The position numbers were made by a program, and so were the translations under genes. A model generated the notes under the pieces. That model saw only the letters and a program-made list of their open reading frames with translations. It was not told where the DNA came from and did no database searches. 64,000 nt of DNA, taken from assembly GCA_002723275.1 (NCBI GenBank), contig PBNZ01000008.1:52175-116174 (forward strand), given 5' to 3'. This document shows, one piece after another, positions 46,087 through 54,784 of this stretch; position 1 is the stretch's first letter, and every line of letters starts with the position of its first letter. Source of the stretch: Planctomycetaceae bacterium. Its GTDB lineage: Bacteria; Planctomycetota; Planctomycetia; Pirellulales; Pirellulaceae.

Positions 46087-46818
46087 ATGTACAAGCGGGT
46101 AATCGCTTTGACCGCAGCGATCGTTGGTATCATTGCTGGTGGTTCGTTGGCGACGGCAACGGAAGCTGCCCCGAACTCACCCTTCAAGTCATTGGGCGCG
46201 GATGGGCGTGACATCTTTTTCAAACTGCCCAACGGGGAATGGACGCGAGTTGCTCCACAGCAGGTCGAAAAGTGGTTGGCAGAACGCGGACAGCACTCGC
46301 CTCATACTACGCAATTCACATCTCAGCAGGACCTGGGCGATTATTACATCGGGATTGCCTTGGCAGATGTTTCGGAGACACTTCGATCGCAGTTGAAGCT
46401 TGATGAAGGTGTCGGGATCGCCGTCGCAACCGTGGGTGAAGAAATGCCTGCAGGTGAAGCTGGATTCTTGAAGTATGACGTCTTGGTTAGCGTTGACGGG
46501 CAGGACATTGTCGGCCACGAAACGTTGATCGATGCCGTACAGCGAGCGGGAAAAGAGAATCGGATGTTGAAGCTTGAGTACATGCGATCCGGCGAGATGC
46601 TCGAAGTCGAGCTGAAGCCCGCGAATCGTGTTGCCGACGCCGATACCGAAGTTCGCTCGGAAGATGAACCCGGCATCAGCCTCCCCGAGAATGGCCTGAT
46701 CACCCCAGAGTGGCTTCTCGAGAATTTGCAGGGCATTAGGAATCCCGCTGAGTTGCAGGAGCAGATTAATCAGCTTCGCGACCAAATCAAGAATCTGGAA
46801 GGTTTGATGGACGATTAA
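46087..46818 (+). CDS. Exported PDZ-domain protein
   Basis: A 243-residue protein with a signal peptide (VIALTAAIVGIIAGGSLATATEA). Residues ~90-180 form a PDZ domain: YYIGIALADVSETLRSQLKL, GIAVATVGEEMPAGEAGFLKYDVLVSVDGQDIVGHETL (in part) and MLKLEYMRSGEMLEVELKP. No protease domain is present, so it likely acts as a periplasmic peptide-binding or scaffold protein. The C-terminus is a coiled coil (LQEQINQLRDQIKNLEGL) that could oligomerise. A strong ribosome site, GAGGAG, precedes the ATG, and a hairpin terminator follows 58 nt after the stop. Confidence 0.87.
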   Translation: MYKRVIALTAAIVGIIAGGSLATATEAAPNSPFKSLGADGRDIFFKLPNGEWTRVAPQQVEKWLAERGQHSPHTTQFTSQQDLGDYYIGIALADVSETLRSQLKLDEGVGIAVATVGEEMPAGEAGFLKYDVLVSVDGQDIVGHETLIDAVQRAGKENRMLKLEYMRSGEMLEVELKPANRVADADTEVRSEDEPGISLPENGLITPEWLLENLQGIRNPAELQEQINQLRDQIKNLEGLMDD

Positions 46819-46875
46819 ACGGGCGACGAATGACCCAGCGTCGCCCAGCGATGAGGTTGATCCTTATCGCAACGC

Positions 46876-46915
46876 AACCCGAGGTTGAGCTTCCCGTGAC
46901 CAACCTCGGGTTTCT
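46876..46915 (+). terminator. Rho-independent terminator after the PDZ gene
   Basis: AACCCGAGGTTG (46876-46887) pairs perfectly with CAACCTCGGGTT (46901-46912) around a 13-nt loop, followed by TCTT. It lies 58 nt past the stop codon at 46818, and would also serve the convergent TIM-barrel gene ending at 47008. Confidence 0.65.
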
Positions 46916-47007
46916 TCATGCGCTGAGGATGGGCGTTGCCGTTGGTCGTGTGAGAACTTTGTCCCATGAAGTCGTTTGCACGAGCACGATCAGCTCGATG
47001 TTGCCAA

Positions 47008-47958
47008 TTAGACGTCGCAAAGTTCAAAGGCCTCCTTCAGGCCTTGGTGTGGATCGCGAGTGGGAATGAATTCGTGGCCGACGTACCCGTCGTATCCGAC
47101 GTCGACGAGCGTATTCATAACGGCAGGATATTGGATCTCCTGGCTGGCATCCAATTCACCTCGGCCCGGATTACCTGCGGTATGGACATGACCAATGAAA
47201 TCCTTGTACTGTCGGATTCTGCGAATCACATCGCCATCCATGATTTGCACATGATAGATGTCGAATAGCAGTTTCATCCGCTCAGATCCCACTTGTTGGA
47301 TGATGTCGATGCAGTAATCGGTACCGTCGCCTTGGTAGCCGGGGTGACCTTTCATGGGGTCGGAGTCGTCTCGTGTGTTCAGCATTTCCAAGCAGATATT
47401 GACTCCCCGCTTTTCAGCGTGGCCAATCACTTGCTTGAAGCCTTTGACGCAATTGGCTGCGCCCTCTTCCAGGGTGAAATGATCGCTGTTTGGATCATCG
47501 GGATCTTTTGCACTGAATCCGGTAAAGGCGATGACGCTGGCATAGCCGTTGTCGGCAGCGGCATCGATTGCGTCACGTGTTGCCTTGATTACCATCGGAT
47601 GATACTTCGGATTGTTAAAGCCTCGCATGAACGAGGGACCTGGGTTTATTTGTGCGCCGACAATGGCACAGGTCAGACCATGTCGCTTAAGGAGTGGGAA
47701 ATTGCTGGGGGACACCAGTTCAACGCTCTGGTAACCCAGTTCCTGGGCGACCGCACATGTTTTTTCGAGCTTCCAGTTTTCCCCTCGGCCTCCAAAACAC
47801 CAATGCACGATCGATTGCTTGATCCGCCCCTTGGGTTTGGACGGTTGCTCGGCGTAAATTGAGGACTGAGCAAGCGCCGTTCCGGCAACTGTGGCGGCCG
47901 CTGCATTTCGAAGCAGGGCACGTCTTGAAACGTGATTCGAAGGAGTGTCGTTGGCCAT
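47008..47958 (-). CDS. Tat-exported sugar isomerase/epimerase-like TIM barrel
   Basis: A 316-residue protein with a Tat leader (VSRRALLRNAAAATVAGTALA) and a xylose-isomerase-like barrel of the hydroxypyruvate isomerase/epimerase type. Metal and substrate positions lie in VNICLEMLNTR, MKLLFDIYHVQIMDGD, FIGHVHTAGNPGRGEL and YVGHEFIPTRDP. GNPGRGEL parallels GNPGRHEPG in the relative at 27272, showing paralogy. The start at 47958 has AAAGGA upstream. It lies 22 nt after the DUF885 gene, so both are likely on one transcript. Confidence 0.88.
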   Translation of the reverse strand: MANDTPSNHVSRRALLRNAAAATVAGTALAQSSIYAEQPSKPKGRIKQSIVHWCFGGRGENWKLEKTCAVAQELGYQSVELVSPSNFPLLKRHGLTCAIVGAQINPGPSFMRGFNNPKYHPMVIKATRDAIDAAADNGYASVIAFTGFSAKDPDDPNSDHFTLEEGAANCVKGFKQVIGHAEKRGVNICLEMLNTRDDSDPMKGHPGYQGDGTDYCIDIIQQVGSERMKLLFDIYHVQIMDGDVIRRIRQYKDFIGHVHTAGNPGRGELDASQEIQYPAVMNTLVDVGYDGYVGHEFIPTRDPHQGLKEAFELCDV

Positions 47959-47980
47959 GATGGAGCGTCCTTTCGGAGGT

Positions 47981-49765
47981 TTATGGAGTCGCACCGGTGC
48001 CGGCTTTGACCTTGGCAATCCAGGTTTCGACTTGTTGAGTCAATACATCAAGCGGGACGGATCCCTGAGTCAGCACGGCAGCGTGGAAGTCTCGCACATT
48101 GAAACTGTCTTGCAATTCCTCTTCTGCCTGCCGCCTCAGTTCGCGAATTTTGATTTCACCAATCTTGTAACCTAGAGCCTGGCCAGGCCAAGCAATATAA
48201 CGATCGACTTCACTACGAATATTATGCAGCGAAAGTGCTGAGTTGTTTGCCATGAATTCGATCGCCTGCTCACGCGTCCAGCCGAGGTAGTGAATTCCAG
48301 TGTCAACCACCAGTCGGCACGCTCGCCACATTTCGTAGGTCAGTCGACCAAAATTGTTGTATGGATCCTGGTAAAAGCCAACCTCCAGGCCCAGTCGTTC
48401 CGCATACAATGCCCAGCCCTCGACAAAAGCTGTAAACATCGCAAAGCGACGATAGGGTGGCAGGTCGCTCAATTCCTGCTGAAGTGCAATTTGAAGATGG
48501 TGGCCGGGAACCGCCTCGTGAAGCGATAACGCTTCCAGGTTGTACAAGGGGCGACTCTTGAGATCATAGGTGTTCAGATAATAGAAGCCCGCACGACTGC
48601 CATCGCCGGGGGGCCGCATGTAGTAGGCGGCAGTCGTTTGTGGTGCGATGTAGGCCGGGATCTCACGCAGCCCGTAAGGCGTGCGCGGTAACGTGTTGAA
48701 TAGCTTTGGCAATTCACCGTCAATTCTTTTAAGAATTAACGCCGTTTTCTCCATGAGTTCCGCCGCTGTTTTGGGCTTGAATTGAGGGTCTTCTCGAAGG
48801 AATTTCATGAAGGCATTCAGGCTGCCCTCAAAGCCTGCATCCCGTTTGACCTCTTCCATCTCATTGCGGATTCGTTTGACCTCGGCCAAACCGATTTCGT
48901 GCACTTCGGTGGGGGTTAGGTCGAGGGTTGTAAATCGATGAACGCGGTGACGGTAAAACTCGCGACCGTTCGGTAATGCCGAAGCACCAATCGAGCCTCG
49001 GGCGTTGGGTACGTATTCGTCACGCATGAACTCGAAGTAAGCTGAGTAGCCGGGCACAATGCTCTCCTGGATCGCTTCTCGAGCGGCCTGCTGTAAACGG
49101 TCTCGGGTTTCTGGTGAGAAAGATTCCGGAAGGGTCTTGAAGGGTTCGTAAAAGACGCTCTCCGTTGCGTTATCAACCATGTGAGTCTTGATGGGATCGG
49201 CATAGCGGGACAGAACCACGGATGGCAATGAATAGCCCTCAGCAAGCCCCTTTCGCATGATCTTGATGTGTTGGAGCGCGTATTCGTGGAATCCATTCAG
49301 GCGAGCGAGATAATTCAAGTAGTCGGCTTCGGTTTCCAGTGGCATGCGTTTTTCCAAATCCGGAAAGGAAATGTGAAATCCGGAGCGGTTCGTGATGGGA
49401 ATCAAATAGGCCTTGTGTGTGGCCTCGTCTATCTCGTTCTTCAGGACTCTTCTGAGGATGGCATGATTGATCTGATTCACGGGCGATAACGAACCCGTGG
49501 GAAGAGCATCGAGTGCTCGGAGATATTTGGATAGGTTGGCAGCGTTCTGTTGCGACTCTTCAACACCCACCTTCGGTAAGCGATCGTTGTAACGATGGTC
49601 ACCCGTCGAAGTTGCAAGTAAAGGGTCCTGTTGTAATCGGTAATCCCAAATCTCATCGGCCAACTGAGTGAAGGCGTCGTCGGATGCTTGTGCGCTATTT
49701 GATGTTGAGTAACTGAGGAAACAGCTTGCCAGGCACGTCATGATCAGGCTGATCTTATTCTTCAT
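47981..49765 (-). CDS. DUF885 family exported metallopeptidase-like protein
   Basis: A 594-residue protein with a signal peptide (SLIMTCLASCFLSYSTSNSAQA) and the DUF885 all-helical fold. The metal-binding motif LHEAVPGHHLQIAL (HExxxHH) lies near residue 425 and FVEGWALYAERLG follows with the second glutamate. Further matches are VPGYSAYFEFMRDEYVPNARGSIG, TPTEVHEIGLAEV and YIAWPGQALGYKIGEIKI. The family includes predicted zinc peptidases acting on extracytoplasmic peptides. It is the upstream gene of a two-gene unit with the TIM-barrel gene. Confidence 0.9.
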   Translation of the reverse strand: MKNKISLIMTCLASCFLSYSTSNSAQASDDAFTQLADEIWDYRLQQDPLLATSTGDHRYNDRLPKVGVEESQQNAANLSKYLRALDALPTGSLSPVNQINHAILRRVLKNEIDEATHKAYLIPITNRSGFHISFPDLEKRMPLETEADYLNYLARLNGFHEYALQHIKIMRKGLAEGYSLPSVVLSRYADPIKTHMVDNATESVFYEPFKTLPESFSPETRDRLQQAAREAIQESIVPGYSAYFEFMRDEYVPNARGSIGASALPNGREFYRHRVHRFTTLDLTPTEVHEIGLAEVKRIRNEMEEVKRDAGFEGSLNAFMKFLREDPQFKPKTAAELMEKTALILKRIDGELPKLFNTLPRTPYGLREIPAYIAPQTTAAYYMRPPGDGSRAGFYYLNTYDLKSRPLYNLEALSLHEAVPGHHLQIALQQELSDLPPYRRFAMFTAFVEGWALYAERLGLEVGFYQDPYNNFGRLTYEMWRACRLVVDTGIHYLGWTREQAIEFMANNSALSLHNIRSEVDRYIAWPGQALGYKIGEIKIRELRRQAEEELQDSFNVRDFHAAVLTQGSVPLDVLTQQVETWIAKVKAGTGATP

Positions 49766-50019
49766 GTTCTAGTTCACGCAGAGAGGTGGCTGAATGGAAA
49801 GAGGGTAGGGGCCAAGCATGGTTTTACGTTCGTCATTTGCATCCTGCAAGTCAATCCTTCCGTTTCGATGGGTTTCGTCCCGGGGGAGAATGAGCCAAAT
49901 GGGTAACTGGCGATCGAAACAATGTTGAATTTAGATAAGGGTTTATTCAGCAGAATTGCTTCGCGAGCTCGAGGGCGTTATGGTGGTCGGCGAGGAAACC
50001 TTTCGAGAAGGGAAGATCG

Positions 50020-51849
50020 ATGTCTGATCAAGCTGGATTCGAGGCGCCCCAAGTAGGCTCCCAGAAGATGCCGCGGTGGGAGACCGGGGAGCTCGCCCCT
50101 GCACCTGTCTTTACCTCCAGGAATTGGTTTGCCTTGTTGGGCCCCGGACTTGTGATGGGTGCTAGCGCCATTGGCGGAGGCGAATGGTTGGTGGGACCTC
50201 TTGTGACTGCCAAGTATGGCGGTGCAATGATGTGGCTGGCCACCATTAGTATCCTTGCCCAAGGACTCTACAACATTGAAATCAGTCGGTACACGTTGTA
50301 TAGCGGCGAACCGATCTTTACCGGCAAGTTTCGCACGTTGCCTGGACCGATGTTCTGGTTAGGCATCTACTTGATCCTGGATATTGGAAGCATCTTTCCC
50401 TATCTCGCTGCAAATGCCGCAACTCCCGTTGCCGTCGTATGTCTCGGTGGAGAGATGCCAAATCCGGATGAGGTGCGATCGCATTGGTGGATGATTAAGG
50501 GGATCAGCACTGCTATTTTTGTGCTTGGTATTATGCCGCTTATCTTCGGCGGCAAGGTTTATAACTCGCTCAAGATCATGATGTCGGTCAAGCTGGTGGT
50601 CGTTTTGGGGTTCTTGCTCTTTATGGCGATCTTCTACTCTCATGCCAGCACCTGGGTTGAAATTGGATCCGGTTTCTTCAAATTCGGACACGTCCCGGTC
50701 CAACGTGCGGAAGATGCAAACAACAATGGGGTTCTCGACCCAGGGGAGGATTGGGACGGCGACGGCAATTTAGATGTTGTTGAGCCGCGATTGAAGAAGA
50801 CTCGGGATACGAATGGAGACGGACGTCCCGACGCGTATGAGCAAGATGAAAACGGTAACTCGATCAAGTTTCATGATGTCGATGGCGATGGTTTCCGCGA
50901 CGGTGACAACGTCGAGAATATGTTTGTGACTTTCTTCAAAACCGGACGTTTACCCGATGTTGATTTTACGCTGATTGCCATGATTGCGGCGTTGGCGGCC
51001 ATTGCTGGGAATGGTGGTCTCACAAATACCCCCATCAGTAATTACACACGCGATCAAGGCTGGGGCATGGGACGCGTTGTCGGAGCGATACCGAGCATTA
51101 TTGGTGGCAAGGGGGTTAAACTCTCCCATGTAGGCAGCGTGTTTCAAGTCAATTCAGAAACCTTGCCAAGGTGGTGCGGCTGGTATCGTCATGTGGCGCG
51201 TGATCAATTGGCTGTCTGGGTGCCTGCCTGTTTTGTCGGCGTCGCCCTGCCGAGCATGTTGTCGATCGAATTTCTGCGGCGAGGGACTGAGGCTGGGAAT
51301 TGGAATGCCGCAGCCATGACAGCCGACGGAGTCCGTGCGCAGGTCGCCGACCCACCGCCAGATGTCTTCGCGTCGATGAGTGGACTCAATCACCTGATTT
51401 CGGGGCCCGCCTGGGGTAATCTATTCTGGGCGATTACCCTGTTGTGCGGATTCCTTGTGTTAGGCCTCGCCATGGCTACGACCGTCGATGGCAATATTCG
51501 AAGATGGGTCGATACCTTCTGGACGGCCAGCGCTCGCCTCAGAAACACCGATCCCGGATTCATCCGTCAACTCTATTTTCGAGTGCTTTGCTGCTACTTT
51601 GTATTTGGGTTGGTGATGCTATGGCTGAACAGACCGACTCAATTAATCGCCATCGCCACCCTGGGCTATAACTTCGCACTTGGGTTCAGTTGTTATCACA
51701 CCGCCTTTGTCAATTCGTTGCTGCTGCCGAAACCATTGCGTCCGAATTGGTGGATTCGAATCGGCTTGATGCTCGGCGGGACCTTTTTCCTGTTACTTGG
51801 CACCGTTGCTGCCTATCAAACTCTCATTGAAATGGAGTTGATTGGTTGA
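50020..51849 (+). CDS. Nramp-like transporter with Ca-binding-repeat insert
   Basis: A 609-residue membrane protein of the Nramp-like fold with about 11 membrane segments. TM1 is FALLGPGLVMGASAIGGGEW; the DPGN metal motif of classical Nramp is absent, replaced by SAIGGGE. TM6 is AAIAGNGGLTNTPISNYTRDQG. Between TM5 and TM6 (residues ~230-300) is a 70-residue insert of aspartate-rich loops: DANNNGVLDPGEDWDGDGN, DTNGDGRPDAYEQDENGN and DVDGDGFRDGDN, thrombospondin-3/EF-hand-like Ca sites. The substrate cannot be inferred, since the metal motif is changed. AAGGGAAG precedes the ATG. It has no obvious operon partner; the next gene, SIMPL, is on the other strand. Confidence 0.87.
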   Translation: MSDQAGFEAPQVGSQKMPRWETGELAPAPVFTSRNWFALLGPGLVMGASAIGGGEWLVGPLVTAKYGGAMMWLATISILAQGLYNIEISRYTLYSGEPIFTGKFRTLPGPMFWLGIYLILDIGSIFPYLAANAATPVAVVCLGGEMPNPDEVRSHWWMIKGISTAIFVLGIMPLIFGGKVYNSLKIMMSVKLVVVLGFLLFMAIFYSHASTWVEIGSGFFKFGHVPVQRAEDANNNGVLDPGEDWDGDGNLDVVEPRLKKTRDTNGDGRPDAYEQDENGNSIKFHDVDGDGFRDGDNVENMFVTFFKTGRLPDVDFTLIAMIAALAAIAGNGGLTNTPISNYTRDQGWGMGRVVGAIPSIIGGKGVKLSHVGSVFQVNSETLPRWCGWYRHVARDQLAVWVPACFVGVALPSMLSIEFLRRGTEAGNWNAAAMTADGVRAQVADPPPDVFASMSGLNHLISGPAWGNLFWAITLLCGFLVLGLAMATTVDGNIRRWVDTFWTASARLRNTDPGFIRQLYFRVLCCYFVFGLVMLWLNRPTQLIAIATLGYNFALGFSCYHTAFVNSLLLPKPLRPNWWIRIGLMLGGTFFLLLGTVAAYQTLIEMELIG

Positions 51850-52010
51850 GTTTGAGAGTGGCATACCCCGGTGTGAGATGAGCGGGGCTCGGTTGAGAGA
51901 ACGACCGCGACCCTTTGCGATGAGTCAGGTATCGCGGTTTCGAGAGTTCTCTCGATTCGCCGCCATTGAATGGGCGAATCGTATTCTTGGCGTTAATGTT
52001 TTAACGTGAC

Positions 52011-52700
52011 TCAGTCCGCAATCGCGAAGACAACGTCGATCGTCGCGGTGAGCTCTTGCTCACCACTGGCGATCGGAACGGCTGAATCAGCCATGGCTGC
52101 TCGGGCGAAGAATTGAGGACGAGGTGCGATTACGGATGATTCACTCACCGACACGACCTTGCCAACCTTGATCCCGAGTGCCTGGGCATACAGATTCGCT
52201 TTACTCCTGGCGTCTGCAATCGCGTTGTTCCGAGCTTCGTTCAAGATGCCATCGGAGTCAGTGATTCCAAAGCTGATGCCCGAAACTCGATTGCTGCCGG
52301 TGCTCACTAAAGTGTCCAGGACCTTTCCCAGTTCTGGCAGATTGCGAATCACGACACGAACCTGGTTGGAGACACGGTAACCCACGATTTCCTGTTGGGT
52401 TCGCCCTCGATCATCGCGTGCATACTGGGGGCTGACCGAGAAATCCGAGGTTTGGATATCTTTGGCTGGAATCTTTTGGGCTTTCAGGGCAGCCATAAGT
52501 TTGGCCATGATCTCATTGTTGGCCTTCATCGCATCAGCAGCGTTTTTGCCCTGCGTCACGACGCCCGTGTTAATGGTTGCCATGTCGGGCGGTGACGTAG
52601 CCGAGCCGTTTCCTGTTATTGAAATCGTACGAGGCAATGCTTGATCGGCGATGGCAGTGGTACACATGGCGATGAACAAAATTCCGGTCAAAGTCTTCAT
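52011..52700 (-). CDS. SIMPL (DUF541) domain protein
   Basis: A 229-residue protein with a signal peptide (LTGILFIAMCTTAIA) and the whole SIMPL domain: RTISITGNGSATSPPDMATINTGV (in part), TSDFSVSPQYARDDRGRTQQEIVGYRVSNQV (in part) and NNAIADARSKANLYAQALGIKVGKVVSVSE (in part). SIMPL proteins are periplasmic, some are linked to oxidative stress, and their role is poorly known. GGAGAACGAAAA precedes the ATG. It is flanked by divergent and convergent genes and appears monocistronic. Confidence 0.88.
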   Translation of the reverse strand: MKTLTGILFIAMCTTAIADQALPRTISITGNGSATSPPDMATINTGVVTQGKNAADAMKANNEIMAKLMAALKAQKIPAKDIQTSDFSVSPQYARDDRGRTQQEIVGYRVSNQVRVVIRNLPELGKVLDTLVSTGSNRVSGISFGITDSDGILNEARNNAIADARSKANLYAQALGIKVGKVVSVSESSVIAPRPQFFARAAMADSAVPIASGEQELTATIDVVFAIAD

Positions 52701-52954
52701 TTTTCGTTCTCCTCAATTCTGAAACCTAAAATCGCTCTGTTTTTCGTGGTCGCGTCTTCGGCACACGGGTTGGACGCAAAAGTAACCGCTGAAGTTCCAT
52801 GGTTCCTGAGTCTGACCTTTCGTGAAGGGGACGCAACAGGTCCCTGCGTAAATCGTCGATCGTTGGGGACAGCGGGCAGCCGACCTGGGAGATTTAAGCC
52901 TCAGGCCCTATAAATGAACCTACCGATTTTGATGAAGCTAGGAATGAGTTCAAT

Positions 52955-53917
52955 ATGAGTTTGCCTGCCGAATTCGTCGAGCGTTTACAGGAAATCCTAG
53001 ATCCCGCCGATTTCGAAAATGTCGTAGCAAGCTTTTCGAAGCCCCGACCTGCCAGCTTTCGTGTTAATACGTTGATTGCGGAGATACCTGTGGTACTCGG
53101 GGAACTCGAAAAAATTGGCGTCACGACTCGAGAAGTCCCCTGGTGTCCGGAAGCTTTTACCGTCAATCCGGAATTTCGTTCAGTCCTGGTCGAATCGGAT
53201 GCTTTTCGAGACGGTCGCATTTACATTCAGAACCTTTCCAGCTTGCTGCCCGTCTGTCTTTTGGATCCAGAGCCGGGGCAGGCTGTGTTGGATCTGGCGG
53301 CTGCCCCTGGCGGGAAAACATTGCATCTGGCCGCTCGAATGGCGAATCAGGGCAGATTGTCGGCCGTTGAAGTTGTTCGATCTCGCTATTATAAACTGCG
53401 ACAAAACCTGCAACTCGGAGGGGCCACCCTCGTCAAAACCTACCTCAAAGATGGTCGGGGCGTCGGTTCTAAAACGCCGGAGCAATTTGATCTTGTCCTG
53501 CTCGATGCTCCTTGTTCCTCCGAAGCTCGGTTTCATGTCGATGATCCAGAAAGCTGGAGTTATTGGGGGACTCGGAAAATCCGGGAGCAAAGTCGAAAGC
53601 AACGCGGTTTGCTCAAATCAGCCATCCAGGCGTTGCGACCGGGCGGACGACTCGCCTACTGTACTTGTTCCTTTGCGCCAGAAGAAAATGAAGCTGTCAT
53701 AGATTGGCAGCTCGAACGAGACCCGACGCTATCGGTGGTTGAGGTCAAATTGCCCCTCGATAATGTGCGAGTTGGCCTTTCTGATTGGAGGTCCAAGTTG
53801 TTTTCTCCGGATTTGGCCAGAGCCTGTCGAGTGTTACCCTCGGCAGAGATGGACGCTTTTTTCGTTTGCTTGCTCGAAAAGTCATCGGATCGGCCGCGAA
53901 AATTGAGAAGACGATAG
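52955..53917 (+). CDS. RsmB/NOP-family rRNA cytosine-C5 methyltransferase
   Basis: A 320-residue SAM-dependent methyltransferase of the Fmu/NOP2 group. Motifs: VLDLAAAPGGKTLHLA (motif I), LVLLDAPCSSEARFHV (motif IV with one catalytic Cys) and LAYCTCSFAPEENEAVI (motif VI with the second). The N-terminal ~60 residues form the RNA-contact domain (KPRPASFRVNTL), but a NusB-like domain of full RsmB is absent, so it is a short form. It would modify a cytosine in rRNA or tRNA. AGGA lies 12 nt upstream of the ATG. Confidence 0.92.
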   Translation: MSLPAEFVERLQEILDPADFENVVASFSKPRPASFRVNTLIAEIPVVLGELEKIGVTTREVPWCPEAFTVNPEFRSVLVESDAFRDGRIYIQNLSSLLPVCLLDPEPGQAVLDLAAAPGGKTLHLAARMANQGRLSAVEVVRSRYYKLRQNLQLGGATLVKTYLKDGRGVGSKTPEQFDLVLLDAPCSSEARFHVDDPESWSYWGTRKIREQSRKQRGLLKSAIQALRPGGRLAYCTCSFAPEENEAVIDWQLERDPTLSVVEVKLPLDNVRVGLSDWRSKLFSPDLARACRVLPSAEMDAFFVCLLEKSSDRPRKLRRR

Positions 53918-53940
53918 TTTTTTCAGTCACTGGTGTAGTC

Positions 53941-53962
53941 TGCGTTCAGATTTTTGAACGCA
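53941..53962 (+). terminator. Weak hairpin after the methyltransferase gene
   Basis: TGCGTTC (53941-53947) pairs with GAACGCA (53956-53962) around AGATTTTT, 24 nt past the stop codon at 53917. The following TCTATTTG is only partly T-rich, so this is a modest terminator candidate. Confidence 0.35.
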
Positions 53963-54000
53963 TCTATTTGCAATTAAATGACTGATTCAAAAAAAACTAG

Positions 54001-54028
54001 TTGCAAACCGAATGTCTTTGAATAGACT
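54001..54028 (+). promoter_or_regulatory. Possible promoter for the PEP-CTERM gene
   Basis: TTGCAA (54001-54006) and TAGACT (54023-54028) are separated by 16 nt, about 60 nt upstream of the start at 54090. The -10 element is imperfect, so this is tentative. Confidence 0.3.
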
Positions 54029-54089
54029 GGGCTTCTAGTGAAAATACTCGGACTACGCAGCTAGACGCAAAACACAAGAGGAAACGCTA

Positions 54090-54599
54090 ATGCTTGCTAA
54101 AATTCTGATCCCATCTTTCGTGGGCGCTGCCTTGTTAGCTACTTCCGTCGCTATGGCTTCACCAGTTCCCATGTCCCCTCGCTCATCAGCATCAGGCACT
54201 GGACTTGATGTTATCTACGATGCCGATACTGGTAATCTTTCTGCCACTGCTCCCAGTGGTTCGAGTCTCACCGCACTCCAAGTGACGAGTGAATCCGGTT
54301 TGTTCAACGGTACTTGCGGAAACCTGACCGGTCCCTTCGATGTTTGTACGGCTGAAAAGGTTTTCATTTTGAACACGAATGGTTTTGAATCTTTTGACTA
54401 CGGCAATGTCTTAGCCACGGGTTTGAGCGCGAGTACGCTGCTGAGTGACCTTAAGGTCGATGGCGCAACTGCGGGCGGTGGATTTGATGTTGGTACCGGG
54501 CCCTATTTTGTGGCGATTCCAGAACCTACGAGTATTTTAACCTTGCTCTGTGGTTTTGCTTTTCTCTTCGCAGCGCTGTGTGGGCGTGTGCGAGTCTGA
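54090..54599 (+). CDS. PEP-CTERM sorting-domain protein
   Basis: A 169-residue exported protein with a signal peptide (IPSFVGAALLATSVAMA, mature from about residue 24). The mature region is Gly/Ser/Thr-rich and low in charge. At the C-terminus IPEPTSILTLLCGFAFLF is followed by basic CGRVRV: the PEP motif, transmembrane segment and Arg cluster recognised by exosortases. The mature region matches no family I know. It has two cysteines (GTCGNL and FDVCTA) that may form a disulfide. AGAGGA precedes the ATG. No exosortase gene is in the window. A hairpin terminator follows. Confidence 0.88.
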   Translation: MLAKILIPSFVGAALLATSVAMASPVPMSPRSSASGTGLDVIYDADTGNLSATAPSGSSLTALQVTSESGLFNGTCGNLTGPFDVCTAEKVFILNTNGFESFDYGNVLATGLSASTLLSDLKVDGATAGGGFDVGTGPYFVAIPEPTSILTLLCGFAFLFAALCGRVRV

Positions 54600-54680
54600 T
54601 CGGAGAGGTCTTCGATCCACCAAAGTCGAAAAAGTTGATAGCTGAGAAAAGTAAAATCGAAGATCAAGGACGTTAAAAAT

Positions 54681-54711
54681 GGCCCGAACGCGAACGCGTC
54701 GGGCCTTTTTT
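54681..54711 (+). terminator. Rho-independent terminator
   Basis: GGCCCGA (54681-54687) pairs with TCGGGCC (54699-54705), with an inner CGCG/CGCG helix possible, followed by TTTTTT (54706-54711) and preceded by AAAAAT. It is the clearest factor-independent terminator in the window, ending the PEP-CTERM transcript just before the FetA-like gene. Confidence 0.85.
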
Positions 54712-54784
54712 GTTTTGAGGTGTTTCGATTTATATTCTCGAACTGCAGCAAGTTGGACGCCGCGTTACAACCGATGGGCAATGG

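Noticed and set aside
46189-46785. 198-residue minus-strand ORF opposite the PDZ gene
   Set aside because: The PDZ gene has a signal peptide, domain and strong ribosome site; the reverse ORF has none.
51940-51953. Palindrome CGAGAGTTCTCTCG after the Nramp-like gene as a terminator
   Set aside because: The stem is short with no loop of usual length and no T-run, so it is not listed.
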